A stretch of DNA of 64,000 nt from Paraburkholderia sprentiae WSM5005 (GCF_001865575.2 NZ_CP017561.2:248001-312000), one strand, 5' to 3'. Shown: positions 15,592 through 26,511, numbered from the stretch's first letter. Notes: generated by a model from the sequence alone, not told the origin. Numbers and translations: made by a program.

Positions 15592-17544
15592 ATGTCTGAT
15601 TCCCATCGATCGGACCGCGCCAACGTGACCCGCCGCCTGCTGATTCTCTTCGCGCTCGCAGCCGGGCTCGTGGCGGCATGCTGGCTCACCTACAGCCTCG
15701 CCTGGAAAGGCGGCGTCGAGACGCTGCGGCGCAATGCCGTCGTGCGCGGCGAGCGCACCGCGAGCGCGCTGAAGAGCACGCTAGAGCGCTACGAATCGCT
15801 GCCTTATCTGCTCGCCGAGCATCCGATCGTGCAGGACGTGCTGATCGATCCGAGCCCCGCCAACGTCAAGCGCGCGAATCTCTATCTCGAGGATCTGAAC
15901 CGCCACGCGCGCGCGACGGTCACCTACATCATTTCGCTCGACGGCTACTGCGTCGCCGCCAGCAACTGGCGCGGGCCGGGCAGCTTCGTCGGCGCCGGCT
16001 ATCAGTTTCGGCCGTATTTCGTCGATGCGGTGAAGGGCGGCGTCGGCCGCTTCTTTGGCATCGGCACGATTTCGCAGGCACCCGGCTACTACATCTCGCA
16101 GCCCGTGCGGCGCGACGGCAAGATCGTCGGTGTGGCGGTCGTCAAGCTCGATCTCGAATGGTTTCTGGGCGTCGACGCGACCGAGCCGCTCGTCGTCACC
16201 GACGATCATGGCGTGATCTTCCTGTCGTCGGTGCCGGCATGGAAGTACCACACGATCCGGCCGCTGCCGGGCCAGATTGCCAATTCGATCTACCAGACGC
16301 GCCAGTACGCGCAGCAACCGATCGAGCCGCTGCCGGTGACGGTCGAGCGCATCCTCGAAGGCAATGCGCAGATCCTGCGCGTCGGCGGCGGGCGCGCCGC
16401 GCCGCGCTACCTCGCGTCGCGGCACGGCATGGGCGAGCCGGACTGGCATCTGATCACGATGTTGCCGGTCGATCCAGTCGATGCCGACGCGCGCAAGGCG
16501 ACCGTGATGACCGGCTTCGGCTATGTGTCGCTGGTGCTGCTCGCGTTCTACTGGCGCATGCGGCGCGCGCGTTTGCGCGAAATGATGCGCAGCCGCGCGC
16601 TGCTGCAGAAGGCGTACGCCGAGCTGAACGAGCGCGTCGCCGAGCGCACCGCCGATCTGTCCGAGGCGAACGAGCAGTTGCACAGGGAAGTTGCCGAGCG
16701 CACGCGTGCCGAGCAGGAGTTGCGCGCCGCACACGACGAGCTGATCCAGGCGAGCAAGCTCGCCGCGCTCGGCCAGATGGCGGCCGGCATCACGCACGAG
16801 CTGAACCAGCCGCTTGCCGCGCTGCGCAGTTTCTCGGACAACACGCGCGTGCTGCTCGAACGCGGCGACCAGGCATCGGCGCGCGAGAACCTCGAAGCAA
16901 TCGCGGCGCTCACCGAGCGCATGGGCAAGATCACGAACCAGCTGAAGCTGTTCGTCGGCCGCGCACGGCCGCGCAGCGCGCGTGCGTCGATCGTGCGGGC
17001 GCTGCGCAACGTCGTCGCGTTGCTACAGAAGCGCCTGCAAGGCGTCGAGCTCGAGTTCGTGCTGATCGATGCGGAGACCGACGCCGACGCTGAAGCCGCC
17101 GATGCAGCAGACGGCGCGCGCAGGCCGTTGAATCTCGCCGACGATCATCCGGAGCTGGTCGCGAATTGCGACGACCTGCGACTCGAACAGGTGCTGATCA
17201 ACCTGCTTGGCAACGCGCTCGACGCGACCGCCGGCGCGAACCCGCCGCGCATCACGGTCGAGGTCGAGGCCGGCGACGCGGACCTGTCGATCGCGGTGGG
17301 CGACAACGGACCCGGCATCCCCGACGACGTGCTGCCGCGCCTCTTCGAACCGTTTTTCACGACGAAGGAGATGGGCCAAGGGCTCGGCCTTGGCCTCGCG
17401 ATTTCGTCGTCGATCGCGCGAGATTGCGGCGGCTCGATCGTCGCGCGCAACGCGCCGCACGGCGGTGCATTATTCGTGTTGACGCTGCGTCGCGCGCGCG
17501 TGCAGACCGACCCGTCGCACGATCCGCTGATCGCGGGCTTCTGA
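15592..17544 (+). CDS. dctB: C4-dicarboxylate sensor histidine kinase DctB
   Basis: Membrane sensor kinase that detects external C4-dicarboxylates and phosphorylates DctD. 650 aa from ATG 15592. An upstream in-frame ATG at 15526 lies in the loop of a hairpin and is less likely. Order: membrane helix (about 13-35), periplasmic double-Cache/PAS-like sensor (about 40-290, with DGYCVAASNWRGPGSFVGAGYQFRPYF and APGYYISQPVR), second helix, a coiled-coil linker (about 335-380), H-box THELNQPLAALRS with His402, then the N-box LINLLGNALDA, GDNGPGIP and GLGLGLAIS of the ATPase domain. It lies directly before its response regulator. Confidence 0.95.
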   Translation: MSDSHRSDRANVTRRLLILFALAAGLVAACWLTYSLAWKGGVETLRRNAVVRGERTASALKSTLERYESLPYLLAEHPIVQDVLIDPSPANVKRANLYLEDLNRHARATVTYIISLDGYCVAASNWRGPGSFVGAGYQFRPYFVDAVKGGVGRFFGIGTISQAPGYYISQPVRRDGKIVGVAVVKLDLEWFLGVDATEPLVVTDDHGVIFLSSVPAWKYHTIRPLPGQIANSIYQTRQYAQQPIEPLPVTVERILEGNAQILRVGGGRAAPRYLASRHGMGEPDWHLITMLPVDPVDADARKATVMTGFGYVSLVLLAFYWRMRRARLREMMRSRALLQKAYAELNERVAERTADLSEANEQLHREVAERTRAEQELRAAHDELIQASKLAALGQMAAGITHELNQPLAALRSFSDNTRVLLERGDQASARENLEAIAALTERMGKITNQLKLFVGRARPRSARASIVRALRNVVALLQKRLQGVELEFVLIDAETDADAEAADAADGARRPLNLADDHPELVANCDDLRLEQVLINLLGNALDATAGANPPRITVEVEAGDADLSIAVGDNGPGIPDDVLPRLFEPFFTTKEMGQGLGLGLAISSSIARDCGGSIVARNAPHGGALFVLTLRRARVQTDPSHDPLIAGF

Positions 17545-17573
17545 TTTCACCGACGCATCACACGGAACACGCA

Positions 17574-18923
17574 ATGAACGACGGCCTGCAAGTGCTGTAC
17601 ATCGAAGACGACGAACTGGTGCGGCGCGCGAGCGTGCAGAGCCTGCAGCTGGCTGGCTTCGACGTGATCGGCCATGCGTCCGTCGAAGCGGCGGCGAAGC
17701 TGATCAACGCCGACTTTTCCGGCGTGATCGTCAGCGATATCCGGCTGCCCGGCGCGAGCGGTCTCGATCTGCTCGCGCAGTGCCACGAGCGCGCGCCCGA
17801 CGTGCCGGTAATTCTGGTCACCGGCCACGGCGATATCTCGATGGCCGTGCAGGCGATGCGCGACGGCGCCTACGACTTCATCGAAAAGCCGTTTGCGTCC
17901 GATCGCCTGATCGAAACCGTGCGGCGCGCGCTCGAGCGCCGCAGCCTGATGCTTGAAAACCTCGCGCTGCGCCGTGAGCTGGCCGGGCAGAACGCGGTCG
18001 CGCCGCGCATCATCGGCCGCAGTCCGGCGATCGAGCAGGTGCGGCGGCTGATCGCCAACGTGGCGCCGACCGATGCGTCGGTGTTGATCAACGGCGATAC
18101 CGGCGCGGGCAAGGAGCTGATCGCGCGTAGCTTGCACGAGCTGTCGCCGCGGCGTGACAAGCCGTTCATCGCGGTGAATTGCGGCGCTTTGCCCGAGCCG
18201 ATGTTCGAATCGGAGATGTTCGGCTATGAACCGGGCGCGTTCACCGGCGCGGCCAAACGGCGGGTCGGTAAGCTCGAACATGCGTCGGGCGGCACGCTGT
18301 TTCTCGACGAGATCGAGAGCATGCCGCTCGCGCTGCAGGTCAAGCTGCTGCGCGTGCTGCAGGACGGCGTGCTCGAACGGCTCGGCTCGAATCAGCCGAT
18401 TCGCGTCAATTGCCGCGTGGTCGCGGCCGCCAAAGGCGACATGGCGGAGCACGTCGCGGATGGCTCGTTCCGGCGCGATCTGCTCTACCGGCTCAACGTA
18501 GTGACGATCTCGCTGCCGCCTTTGGGCGAGCGCCGCGAGGACATCGTGCCGCTGTTCGAGCATTTCCTGCTCGACGCGGCCGTTCGATATCAGCGGCCGG
18601 CGCCGATGCTCACCGATCGCCAGCGTACGAGCCTGATGCAGCGCGACTGGCCGGGCAACGTGCGCGAACTGCGCAATGCCGCCGACCGCTTCGTGCTGGG
18701 CATCATCGATGAACCGGTGCTGTCGTTCGCCGATGATGACGGCGCCGCTCACCCGCTGAAGGAGCGGGTCGAGCAGTTTGAGCGCGCGATGATCGCCGAG
18801 GCGTTGGAGCAGGCGGGCGGCGTGGTCGCGGTAGCGGCGGACCGTCTGCAGATCGGCAAGGCGACGCTCTACGAGAAGATCAAGCGATATAGCCTTGCGG
18901 CCAAAGGGGAAGGGGAGCGGTGA
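17574..18923 (+). CDS. dctD: Sigma-54-dependent response regulator DctD
   Basis: NtrC-type activator of dctA. 449 aa: receiver domain 5-120 with phospho-acceptor Asp55 and Lys105; AAA+ domain about 145-370 with Walker A GDTGAGKE at 174-181 and the sigma-54 contact loop GAFTGA at 221-226; C-terminal Fis-type helix-turn-helix at about 405-445 ([23 protein letters not shown]). The start is 29 bases after dctB. The complete GAFTGA loop supports the sigma-54 promoter predicted in front of dctA. It should bind the palindrome at 13907-13936. Confidence 0.96.
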   Translation: MNDGLQVLYIEDDELVRRASVQSLQLAGFDVIGHASVEAAAKLINADFSGVIVSDIRLPGASGLDLLAQCHERAPDVPVILVTGHGDISMAVQAMRDGAYDFIEKPFASDRLIETVRRALERRSLMLENLALRRELAGQNAVAPRIIGRSPAIEQVRRLIANVAPTDASVLINGDTGAGKELIARSLHELSPRRDKPFIAVNCGALPEPMFESEMFGYEPGAFTGAAKRRVGKLEHASGGTLFLDEIESMPLALQVKLLRVLQDGVLERLGSNQPIRVNCRVVAAAKGDMAEHVADGSFRRDLLYRLNVVTISLPPLGERREDIVPLFEHFLLDAAVRYQRPAPMLTDRQRTSLMQRDWPGNVRELRNAADRFVLGIIDEPVLSFADDDGAAHPLKERVEQFERAMIAEALEQAGGVVAVAADRLQIGKATLYEKIKRYSLAAKGEGER

Positions 18924-18981
18924 GGAGGAGGCGCCGGCGCGGGAGATTGCGCCAGCGCGTACGGGATCGGCTGGAGCCGGC

Positions 18982-19518
18982 TCAAGCCGAGCTAGCCTTC
19001 AGGGCTTTCGCGAGCAACTGGTCGAGTTCCGCGAACTGCGGCTCGCCGACATAGCGCTTCAGGATCCTGCCGTCTTTATCGACGACGAAGGTGGTTGGCG
19101 TAAGCTGCACGTTGCCGAACTGCTTGGCGGCCGAGCCGTCGTCCATGGCGACCTTGAACGGCAACTGACGCGTTTGCGTGTAGTTGGTCACGTACATCGG
19201 CGCATCGTAGTTCATCGCCACCGCGACGAATTCGAGGCCCTGGCCCTTGAAGCGGTTATAGGTCTCGACCATCTGCGGCATTTCCTTCATACAAGTGTCG
19301 CAGTTCGTCGCCCAGAAGTTGACGAGATAAACCTTGCCTTTCAGGTCCGCGGTCGTGAGCTTCTGCCCCGACAGCAAGGTGAAGGTTGCGTCAGGCACGC
19401 GCTGCTGGCCGGCAAACGCGAAATAACCGGCAATGGCGAGCGCAATGGCCACGGCCACCGCAATCAGATAGCGAAGCGGGTTCGTGCGCCGGGTGGCGGT
19501 CGTTGAATTGGAGCTCAT
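18982..19518 (-). CDS. TlpA-like thiol:disulfide oxidoreductase
   Basis: 178-aa membrane-anchored, periplasm-facing redoxin. One membrane segment (about 15-35), then a thioredoxin fold of the AhpC/TSA-TlpA type with active site C73-D-T-C76 in NFWATNCDTCMKEMP, and the cis-proline region VQLTPTTFVVDKDGRI. The WCxxC tryptophan is replaced (ATNCDTC). I used the ATG at 19518 because a GAGG lies just upstream on that strand and the membrane segment then lies near the N-terminus; an in-frame extension to 19710 is not protein-like. Likely roles are cytochrome c maturation or general disulfide reduction. It converges on dctD. Confidence 0.87.
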   Translation of the reverse strand: MSSNSTTATRRTNPLRYLIAVAVAIALAIAGYFAFAGQQRVPDATFTLLSGQKLTTADLKGKVYLVNFWATNCDTCMKEMPQMVETYNRFKGQGLEFVAVAMNYDAPMYVTNYTQTRQLPFKVAMDDGSAAKQFGNVQLTPTTFVVDKDGRILKRYVGEPQFAELDQLLAKALKASSA

Positions 19519-19850
19519 GAACGGAACCTCGTGAGTCGCGCGCGGCGCGGAACAATGGGTCGGTGTGTTGGCGCTCGGGCCATTGCTGAACAGCTTTGCC
19601 ATTGTAGCTCCAAGGCGGCGATTGCGCCGGAATGGCGCGACGGCGCCGCGCTGCACGCCGGGCCGCCAGTCGATCAGCGGATAATGGCGCTTTACGCTTC
19701 GCAAGCCCAATCTTCCGTCCCATGCTCCGAACCGTTCTTCGCGTCCGCTGTTTAGTTGCCCGCGTGTCGTGGCGTCTTCCGTTGATCAGCCGATGGTGCG
19801 CCCGCCACGCGGGCGTCTTTCATCTGGCGAGCCTTGTTTCTCCTGCCTTG
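19519..19850. other. Divergent intergenic region
   Basis: Separates the TlpA-like gene (minus) from the lipoprotein gene (plus). A minus-strand TACAAT (complement of 19601-19606) could be the -10 of the TlpA-like gene. I see no further gene, strong hairpin or repeat. Confidence 0.4.
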
Positions 19851-20405
19851 ATGCGACCCGGTCGTGTCCGAACCAGGATCGGCGCAGCGGCGGCGGCGCT
19901 GACTGTCGGCGTCGCGATCAGCGCTTGCTCGCCGACCTTCGACTGGCGCACCGTGATGAACAACGACAAGGGCTACACGGTCGACTTCCCTGCCAAGCCG
20001 GGCAACGACCAGCGCGCGGTGCAGATCGGCGGTACACCGATGCAGATGGCGATGCAGACGGCCGAAGCCGGCAATGCGGTATTCGCGGTCGGCACCGTGA
20101 TGCTGCCCGACGACAGCGATGCGACGCAGCGCGCCGCGCTTGCTTTCCTGCGCGCCGGATTGGCACGCAACGTCGGGGCGACGCCCGATGCTCATGCCGT
20201 GCAGGTTCCGCTGGCCGCGGGCGGCAAGACACTCGGCCTGGAGATGACGGTGAGCGGCGCCGCCGGCGCCAAACACGAGACCCGCATCGTGTATGCGCGG
20301 CTCGTCGCGCGCGGCCGGCATGTGTACCAGGCGGCGATCATCGCCGATCAACCGCTGCCGCAAGACCAGGTCGATCAATTTTTCTCGTCTTTCCAGCTGT
20401 ACTGA
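19851..20405 (+). CDS. Putative lipoprotein of unknown function
   Basis: 184-aa predicted lipoprotein: arginine-rich start, hydrophobic stretch, then a lipobox ISAC with the acylated Cys26 followed by Ser-Pro. The mature domain has GYTVDFPAKPGND early and ends QVDQFFSSFQLY, a pattern seen in small betaproteobacterial exported proteins of unknown role. The start at 19851 places the signal sequence normally; in-frame upstream starts (19722) would make it far too long. No operon partners on this strand. Confidence 0.75.
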   Translation: MRPGRVRTRIGAAAAALTVGVAISACSPTFDWRTVMNNDKGYTVDFPAKPGNDQRAVQIGGTPMQMAMQTAEAGNAVFAVGTVMLPDDSDATQRAALAFLRAGLARNVGATPDAHAVQVPLAAGGKTLGLEMTVSGAAGAKHETRIVYARLVARGRHVYQAAIIADQPLPQDQVDQFFSSFQLY

Positions 20406-20737
20406 ACGTGGTATTTTTGGCCGATCCGGCACGCCCGAGAGTGTTGAGCGCAGTGAAAGTTCCTTCGCAGGTTTGCGCGCTAATTACCGGTTTTCGTTGA
20501 GCTTTTGGACGTGCTTGCGCAACCTGTGGATAACTCTGTTGAGAACTCGGCCTCAATGGCCGCGAAAGCCCATCGGGCGGGCCTTCCGTCAAATTTCGGG
20601 GGCGCGCGACGTTTTTTAAAATGCAATAAAATCAAGGCGTTACAACGATGCGCATTTATCCGCCTGTTAGTTGTATCAAAATCTATCAGGATCGTGGACG
20701 TGTGAATAAGTCAAGTCTTGACAGTAGATTTTTCTCC
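20406..20737. other. AT-richer convergent intergenic region with DnaA-box-like 9-mer and a palindrome
   Basis: Lies between the lipoprotein gene and the 3' end of comM. It holds TGTGGATAA at 20525-20533 (complement of the DnaA-box consensus), a locally AT-rich stretch around 20615-20700, and a perfect palindrome GTCAAG-T-CTTGAC at 20710-20722. No ORF of interest and no T-run terminator. The two flanking genes converge, so promoter sites are not expected here. Confidence 0.4.
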
Positions 20738-22354
20738 TCATAACGAGCCAAAAGCGCGGCGGTATTGAATCGCCTCGGCGACTTGCGCGGCGCTTGGCAT
20801 CGCCGCGCCAGCCAAGTCCGCGACGGTGCGCGCGACCTTCAACACCCGGTAGTACGCGCGCGCCGACCAGCCGAAGCGCTCGCCGGCTTCGCGCAGCAGC
20901 GCTTCGCCCGATGCGTCCGGGCGGCACACGTCGTCGACCTCCCGTCCGTCCAACTCGCGGTTGGTCTTGCCTTGCCGGGCGAGTTGCCGCTCGCGCGCAG
21001 CGCTCACGCGCTGTGCGATCGCCGCGCTCGCTTCGCCAGCGGTGACGGTGCGGGCCGCGAGTTCGGTGGCGGTCAGCGCCGGAATCTCGAGCTGGATGTC
21101 GATGCGGTCGAGCAGCGGTCCCGACAATTTACGCAGATAGCGCGCGGCGACTTCCGGTGTGCAGCGGCAGCGCCCGCCCGGATCGCCGCGCCAGCCGCAC
21201 GGGCACGGGTTCATTGCGGCGATCAGTTGGCAGGCGGCGGGGAAATCCGCCTGCCAGGCGGCGCGCGAAATCGTGATGCGGCCGGCTTCGAGCGGCTCGC
21301 GCAGCGTTTCGAGCACCACGCGATCGAATTCGGGGAGCTCATCCAGAAAGAGCACGCCCAGATGCGCGAGCGTGATCTCGCCTGGCTGAGGCGGATTGCG
21401 TCCGCCGACCAGCGCCGCCGCGCTCGACGAATGATGCGGCGCGCGAAACGGCCGCTGCCGCCACTGCGACGGCTTGAAGCCGATCCGGCTCGCCGACAGC
21501 AACGCCGCGGAGGCGAGCGCTTCGTCGTCGGTCATGGGTGGCAGCAGGCCTGGAAGGCGTGCCGCGAGCATCGACTTGCCGGCGCCGGGTGGCCCGATCA
21601 GCAACACGTGGTGGCCGCCGGCCGCAGCGACTTCGAGTGCGCGCCGGGCGGCGCGCTGGCCGATCACATCGGCCATGTCCGGCAGTGTGGCGGCGGCGTG
21701 CCCGCCGGGCTTAGGTGCGGCGATGGGGCTCAGACGCGCATCCGGCGAACCTGCCAGATGCGCGCATAGCGACGGCAAATCGGCTGCGCCGAGCACGTCG
21801 ACGCCGGGCACGAGCGCCGCTTCCGCCGCGCTCGCGGCGGGCAGATAAAGCTGCGGGGTGTGGACGGTCTGTCCGGCTAGTTGATCGACGCCGGCCGGCA
21901 ACGCAGAACGCGTTTCAGACGAAGCGTCGGCATCGGCGGCGCCAGCGCGCGGCAGAGCGCCGCGCGCGGTGCCGCACGCCATCGCGAACGCGCCTCGCAT
22001 CGGCCGCAGCGCGCCGGTCAACGACAGCTCGCCAGCAAACTCCCGATGCAGCAGCGATTTGGCCGGAATCTGCCCGCTTGCGGCGAGGATGCCGAGCGCG
22101 ATCGGTAAATCGAAACGGCCGGATTCCTTCGGTAGATCGGCGGGCGCCAGGTTGACGGTGATGCGGCGGACCGGGAAATCGAAACCGCAGTTCTGCAGCG
22201 CGGCGCGCACGCGCTCGCGGCTCTCGCGCACTTCCAGGTCGGGCAGGCCGACGATGGAAAACGACGGCAGTCCATTGGCGAGGTGAACCTCGACGGTCAC
22301 CTCTGGCGCGCGGCCAGCGGCCGGCGCGCGGCTGCGCACCACGGCAAGCGACAT
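20738..22354 (-). CDS. comM: YifB/ComM-family Mg-chelatase-like AAA+ ATPase
   Basis: 538-aa AAA+ protein related to ComM, the hexameric helicase that promotes branch migration when incoming DNA is integrated during natural transformation. N-terminal ChlI-like domain (VEVHLANGLPSFSIVGLPDLEVRESRERVRAAL), central ATPase with Walker A GPPGAGKSML and Walker B LFLDELPEF, and C-terminal Mg_chelatase_C domain. A cysteine cluster (NPCPCGWRGDPGGRCRC) lies within the ATPase domain. GGAGG lies five bases before the ATG at 22354, which decides the start over an in-frame ATG at 22381. Confidence 0.94.
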   Translation of the reverse strand: MSLAVVRSRAPAAGRAPEVTVEVHLANGLPSFSIVGLPDLEVRESRERVRAALQNCGFDFPVRRITVNLAPADLPKESGRFDLPIALGILAASGQIPAKSLLHREFAGELSLTGALRPMRGAFAMACGTARGALPRAGAADADASSETRSALPAGVDQLAGQTVHTPQLYLPAASAAEAALVPGVDVLGAADLPSLCAHLAGSPDARLSPIAAPKPGGHAAATLPDMADVIGQRAARRALEVAAAGGHHVLLIGPPGAGKSMLAARLPGLLPPMTDDEALASAALLSASRIGFKPSQWRQRPFRAPHHSSSAAALVGGRNPPQPGEITLAHLGVLFLDELPEFDRVVLETLREPLEAGRITISRAAWQADFPAACQLIAAMNPCPCGWRGDPGGRCRCTPEVAARYLRKLSGPLLDRIDIQLEIPALTATELAARTVTAGEASAAIAQRVSAARERQLARQGKTNRELDGREVDDVCRPDASGEALLREAGERFGWSARAYYRVLKVARTVADLAGAAMPSAAQVAEAIQYRRAFGSL

Positions 22355-22473
22355 ATTCCTCCCGTCGGACGACGCGCTCAAGACGCGCGCAGTCCCCTAT
22401 AACCCTGATGACGTCACGGCCCGCTTGCCGGTGATGTGTGGCACTGCGGCAGCTTGGTGGCTGCGCGCAGCGC

Positions 22474-23453
<980 letters not shown>

Positions 23454-23499
23454 AAGACCAGAGCATAAAGATACGGATAGCGACAAGAGGAAAACCAAG

Positions 23500-24966
23500 A
23501 TGCGCAAACTCATGATGTCCCTGCTGATGGCCGGCTCGCTGCTTGCGGGCGGTGTCGGCACCGCCCTCGCGGACGATGCGTCCGCTCCCGCAGCCGCTTC
23601 CGCCCCCGATACGACGGCGAGCGCGCCGGCACCGGACGCCTCGGCTGCAGCCGCTGCCCCGGCGCCGGCCGCGAGCGCCGCGGCCGCCAGCGACGCATCG
23701 GCCGCCGCGCCGGCTGCGCCAACTGCGCCGTTCTCGGTCGATTCATCGAAGATCAACTCCGGCGACACCGCGTGGATGCTGACCTCGACCGCGCTCGTGC
23801 TGTTCATGACGATCCCGGGCCTCGCGCTGTTCTACGGCGGCATGGTCCGCAAGAAGAACGTGCTCGCGACGCTGATGCAGAGCTTCGCGATCACCTGCGT
23901 CGTGACGATCGTCTGGACCGTGATCGGCTACAGCCTCGCATTCACGCCGGGCGGCCCGTTCATCGGCGGCTTCTCGCGCGTGTTCATGGCGGGCATGAAC
24001 TACATCAAGGGCGACAAGGCCACGACGCTGACCGTCAGCCACCTCGCGCCGACGATCCCCGAGACGGTCTACTTCGTCTATCAGATGACCTTCGCGATCA
24101 TCACGCCGGCGCTGATCACCGGTGCGTTCGCGGACCGCATGAAGTTCTCGGCAATGCTGGTGTTCATGACGCTGTGGTCGATCATCGTCTACTCGCCGAT
24201 CGCGCACATGGTGTGGGAACCGACCGGCTGGCTGGCTAGCGCGGGCATCCTCGACTTCGCGGGCGGCACGGTGGTGCACATCAACGCGGGTATCGCGGGT
24301 CTGGTCTGCTGTCTGGTGCTCGGCAAGCGCATCGGTTACGGGAAGGAAGCCATGGCGCCGCACAACCTGACGCTCACGCTGATCGGTGGCGCGATGCTGT
24401 GGGTCGGCTGGTTCGGCTTCAACGCGGGCTCGGCCGTCGCAGCGGACGGCCGTGCGGGCTTCGCGATGTTTGCCACGCAAGTGGCGACCGCCGCGGCGGC
24501 GCTCGCGTGGATGTTCGCCGAATGGGCGGCCAAGGGTAAGCCGTCGGTGCTGGGTATCGTATCGGGCGCGGTCGCGGGGCTGGTGGCGGTGACGCCGGCG
24601 TCGGGCTTCGTCGGCACGCTCGGTGCGCTCGTGATCGGTATCGTCGCGGGTGTGGTCTGCTTCTGGTCGGCCACGTGGCTCAAGCACAAATTCGGTTACG
24701 ACGATTCGCTCGACGCGTTCGGCGTGCACTGCGTGGGCGGGATCGTAGGCGCGCTGCTCACTGGCGTGTTCGCGGTCAAGGACATCGGTGGCGCGGACGG
24801 TAGCGTGATCCTGCAGGCCAAGGGCGTGCTGACGACGCTGGCCTACAGCGGCGTGGTGAGCTTCGTGCTGCTGAAGATCATCGACATGGTGATGGGCATC
24901 CGCGTGACCGAAGAGCAGGAGCGCGAAGGCCTCGACGTGAGCCTGCACGGCGAGCACGTCGAATAA
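23500..24966 (+). CDS. amtB: Ammonium transporter AmtB
   Basis: 488-aa inner-membrane ammonium channel. A signal peptide (to about residue 25, ALADD) is followed by an unusually long low-complexity Ala/Pro/Ser stretch (about 26-78) before the first core helix. The conserved core has TAWMLTSTALVLFMTIPGLALFYGGMVRKKNVL, the DFAGGTVVHINAGIAGLV segment with the first pore histidine, and FGVHCVGGIVGALLTGVF with the second. Ribosome binding site AGAGGAA. Regulated post-translationally by the preceding GlnK. A terminator follows. Confidence 0.96.
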   Translation: MRKLMMSLLMAGSLLAGGVGTALADDASAPAAASAPDTTASAPAPDASAAAAAPAPAASAAAASDASAAAPAAPTAPFSVDSSKINSGDTAWMLTSTALVLFMTIPGLALFYGGMVRKKNVLATLMQSFAITCVVTIVWTVIGYSLAFTPGGPFIGGFSRVFMAGMNYIKGDKATTLTVSHLAPTIPETVYFVYQMTFAIITPALITGAFADRMKFSAMLVFMTLWSIIVYSPIAHMVWEPTGWLASAGILDFAGGTVVHINAGIAGLVCCLVLGKRIGYGKEAMAPHNLTLTLIGGAMLWVGWFGFNAGSAVAADGRAGFAMFATQVATAAAALAWMFAEWAAKGKPSVLGIVSGAVAGLVAVTPASGFVGTLGALVIGIVAGVVCFWSATWLKHKFGYDDSLDAFGVHCVGGIVGALLTGVFAVKDIGGADGSVILQAKGVLTTLAYSGVVSFVLLKIIDMVMGIRVTEEQEREGLDVSLHGEHVE

Positions 24967-25047
24967 CGGAAAACCAGCCAAGGCTTCGCGGGCTCGCGCT
25001 GCGGGCTCGCCGGATCACGAAAATGGTTGGCAAGCGCAGCGATTTTG

Positions 25048-25072
25048 GCCCGCCTTCATGGCGGGCTTTTTT
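25048..25072 (+). terminator. Rho-independent terminator after amtB
   Basis: GCCCGCC, loop TTCAT, GGCGGGC, then six T. It ends the glnK-amtB transcript. Confidence 0.9.
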
Positions 25073-25221
25073 CTTGCTGAATGGGTTGCGAACGGTAATT
25101 TTCCGCGCCTATCATCGAGATAGGGAGAATGCATTCGAGTCTGCTTGCGAATGGAGAAACCGTCCCCAAATGGACAAAGCATTTGCTCTACAATCTTTTT
25201 TCTCCAGTCTGCGAGTGATCA

Positions 25222-26511
25222 ATGGTTCCGCACCTAGTTACGGCGTTAAACGGCCCGCTGCTCGACCTCGAGCGGAAGATCCTCGACGCCACGCCCGCTA
25301 TCGAACGCTGGTTCCGGCTCGAATGGCAGGAGCACACGCCGCCGTTCTACTGTTCCGTCGATTTGCGTAACGCGGGCTTCAAGCTCGCGCCGGTCGACAC
25401 CAATCTGTTTCCCGGCGCATTCAATAATCTGCCGCAGGAAGTGCTGCCGCTAGCGGTGCAGGCCGCGATGGCCTCGATCGAAAAGATCTGCCCGGACGCG
25501 AAGAATCTGCTGGTGATTCCGGAGCGCCACACGCGCAACGCGTTCTACCTCGAAAACGTCGCCCGGCTCGCGTCGATCATGCGCCAGGCGGGTCTGAACG
25601 TACGCTTCGGCACGCTCGACGAAACCATCAACGGTCCGGTCACGATCGCGCTGTCCGACGGGCAGAAGCTCGTGCTCGAACCGCTCGAGCGCTCGCAGCG
25701 GCGCCTTGGGCTGAAGAACTTCGACCCGTGCTCGATCCTGCTGAACAACGATCTGTCCGGCGGCATTCCGCCCGTGCTTGAAAATCTGCACGAGCAATAC
25801 CTGCTGCCGCCGCTGCATGCCGGCTGGGCGGTGCGTCGCAAGTCGACGCATTTCTCGTGTTATGACGATGTCGCGAAGAAGTTCGCGAAGATGGTCGAGA
25901 TCGATCCGTGGATGATCAACCCGTACTTCGCGCACGTCGAGGGCGTCGACTTCCAGCAGCGCACCGGCGAGGAAGCGCTTGCCGATGCGATCGACGGCGT
26001 GCTGAAGAAGATCGCGCGCAAGTATCGCGAGTACGGCATCTCCGAAAAGCCGTATGTCGTGATCAAGTCCGATGCGGGCACCTACGGCATGGGCGTGATG
26101 ACGGTGCACGACGCGTCGGAAGTCGCCGCGCTCACCAAGCGCGAACGCACGCGCATGGCGGCGACCAAAGACGGCCTGGAAGTGCACGACGTGATCGTGC
26201 AGGAAGGCGTGTACACGTTCGAGCGCATCGGCGAGGAAGTTGCGGAGCCGGTCGTCTACATGATCGACCGGTATGTGGTGGGCGGCTTCTATCGCGTGCA
26301 CGGCAGCCGCGAGCGCGATCAGAACCTGAACGCGCCGGGCATGCACTTCGTGCCGCTCGGCTTCGAACATACGGCGCTGCCCGATGCGCACGCGAAGCCT
26401 GGCGCGGCGCCGCCGAACCGCTTCTATATGTATGGCGTCGTCGCGCGGCTGGGCTTGCTCGCCGCATCGGTCGAACTCGAAAAGACCGATCCCGAAGCGA
26501 TCCAGGTCTAA
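25222..26511 (+). CDS. gshA: Glutamate--cysteine ligase (proteobacterial GshA, long ATP-grasp type)
   Basis: First enzyme of glutathione synthesis. 429 aa. It belongs to the group found in Burkholderia and Acidithiobacillus, not to the E. coli GshA family: MVPHLVTALNGPLLDLE at the start, VDTNLFPGAFNNL, VIPERHTRNAFYLENV, and KSDAGTYGMGVMTV near the nucleotide site are the visible landmarks. The next gene, gshB, encodes the second step. No clear promoter hexamers besides TACAAT a short way upstream. Confidence 0.93.
   Translation: MVPHLVTALNGPLLDLERKILDATPAIERWFRLEWQEHTPPFYCSVDLRNAGFKLAPVDTNLFPGAFNNLPQEVLPLAVQAAMASIEKICPDAKNLLVIPERHTRNAFYLENVARLASIMRQAGLNVRFGTLDETINGPVTIALSDGQKLVLEPLERSQRRLGLKNFDPCSILLNNDLSGGIPPVLENLHEQYLLPPLHAGWAVRRKSTHFSCYDDVAKKFAKMVEIDPWMINPYFAHVEGVDFQQRTGEEALADAIDGVLKKIARKYREYGISEKPYVVIKSDAGTYGMGVMTVHDASEVAALTKRERTRMAATKDGLEVHDVIVQEGVYTFERIGEEVAEPVVYMIDRYVVGGFYRVHGSRERDQNLNAPGMHFVPLGFEHTALPDAHAKPGAAPPNRFYMYGVVARLGLLAASVELEKTDPEAIQV

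Noticed and set aside
20525..20533. Replication origin at the DnaA-box-like 9-mer
   Set aside because: Only one box, no dnaA, dnaN, parAB or repeat cluster nearby; about one such 9-mer by chance is plausible in a window this size.
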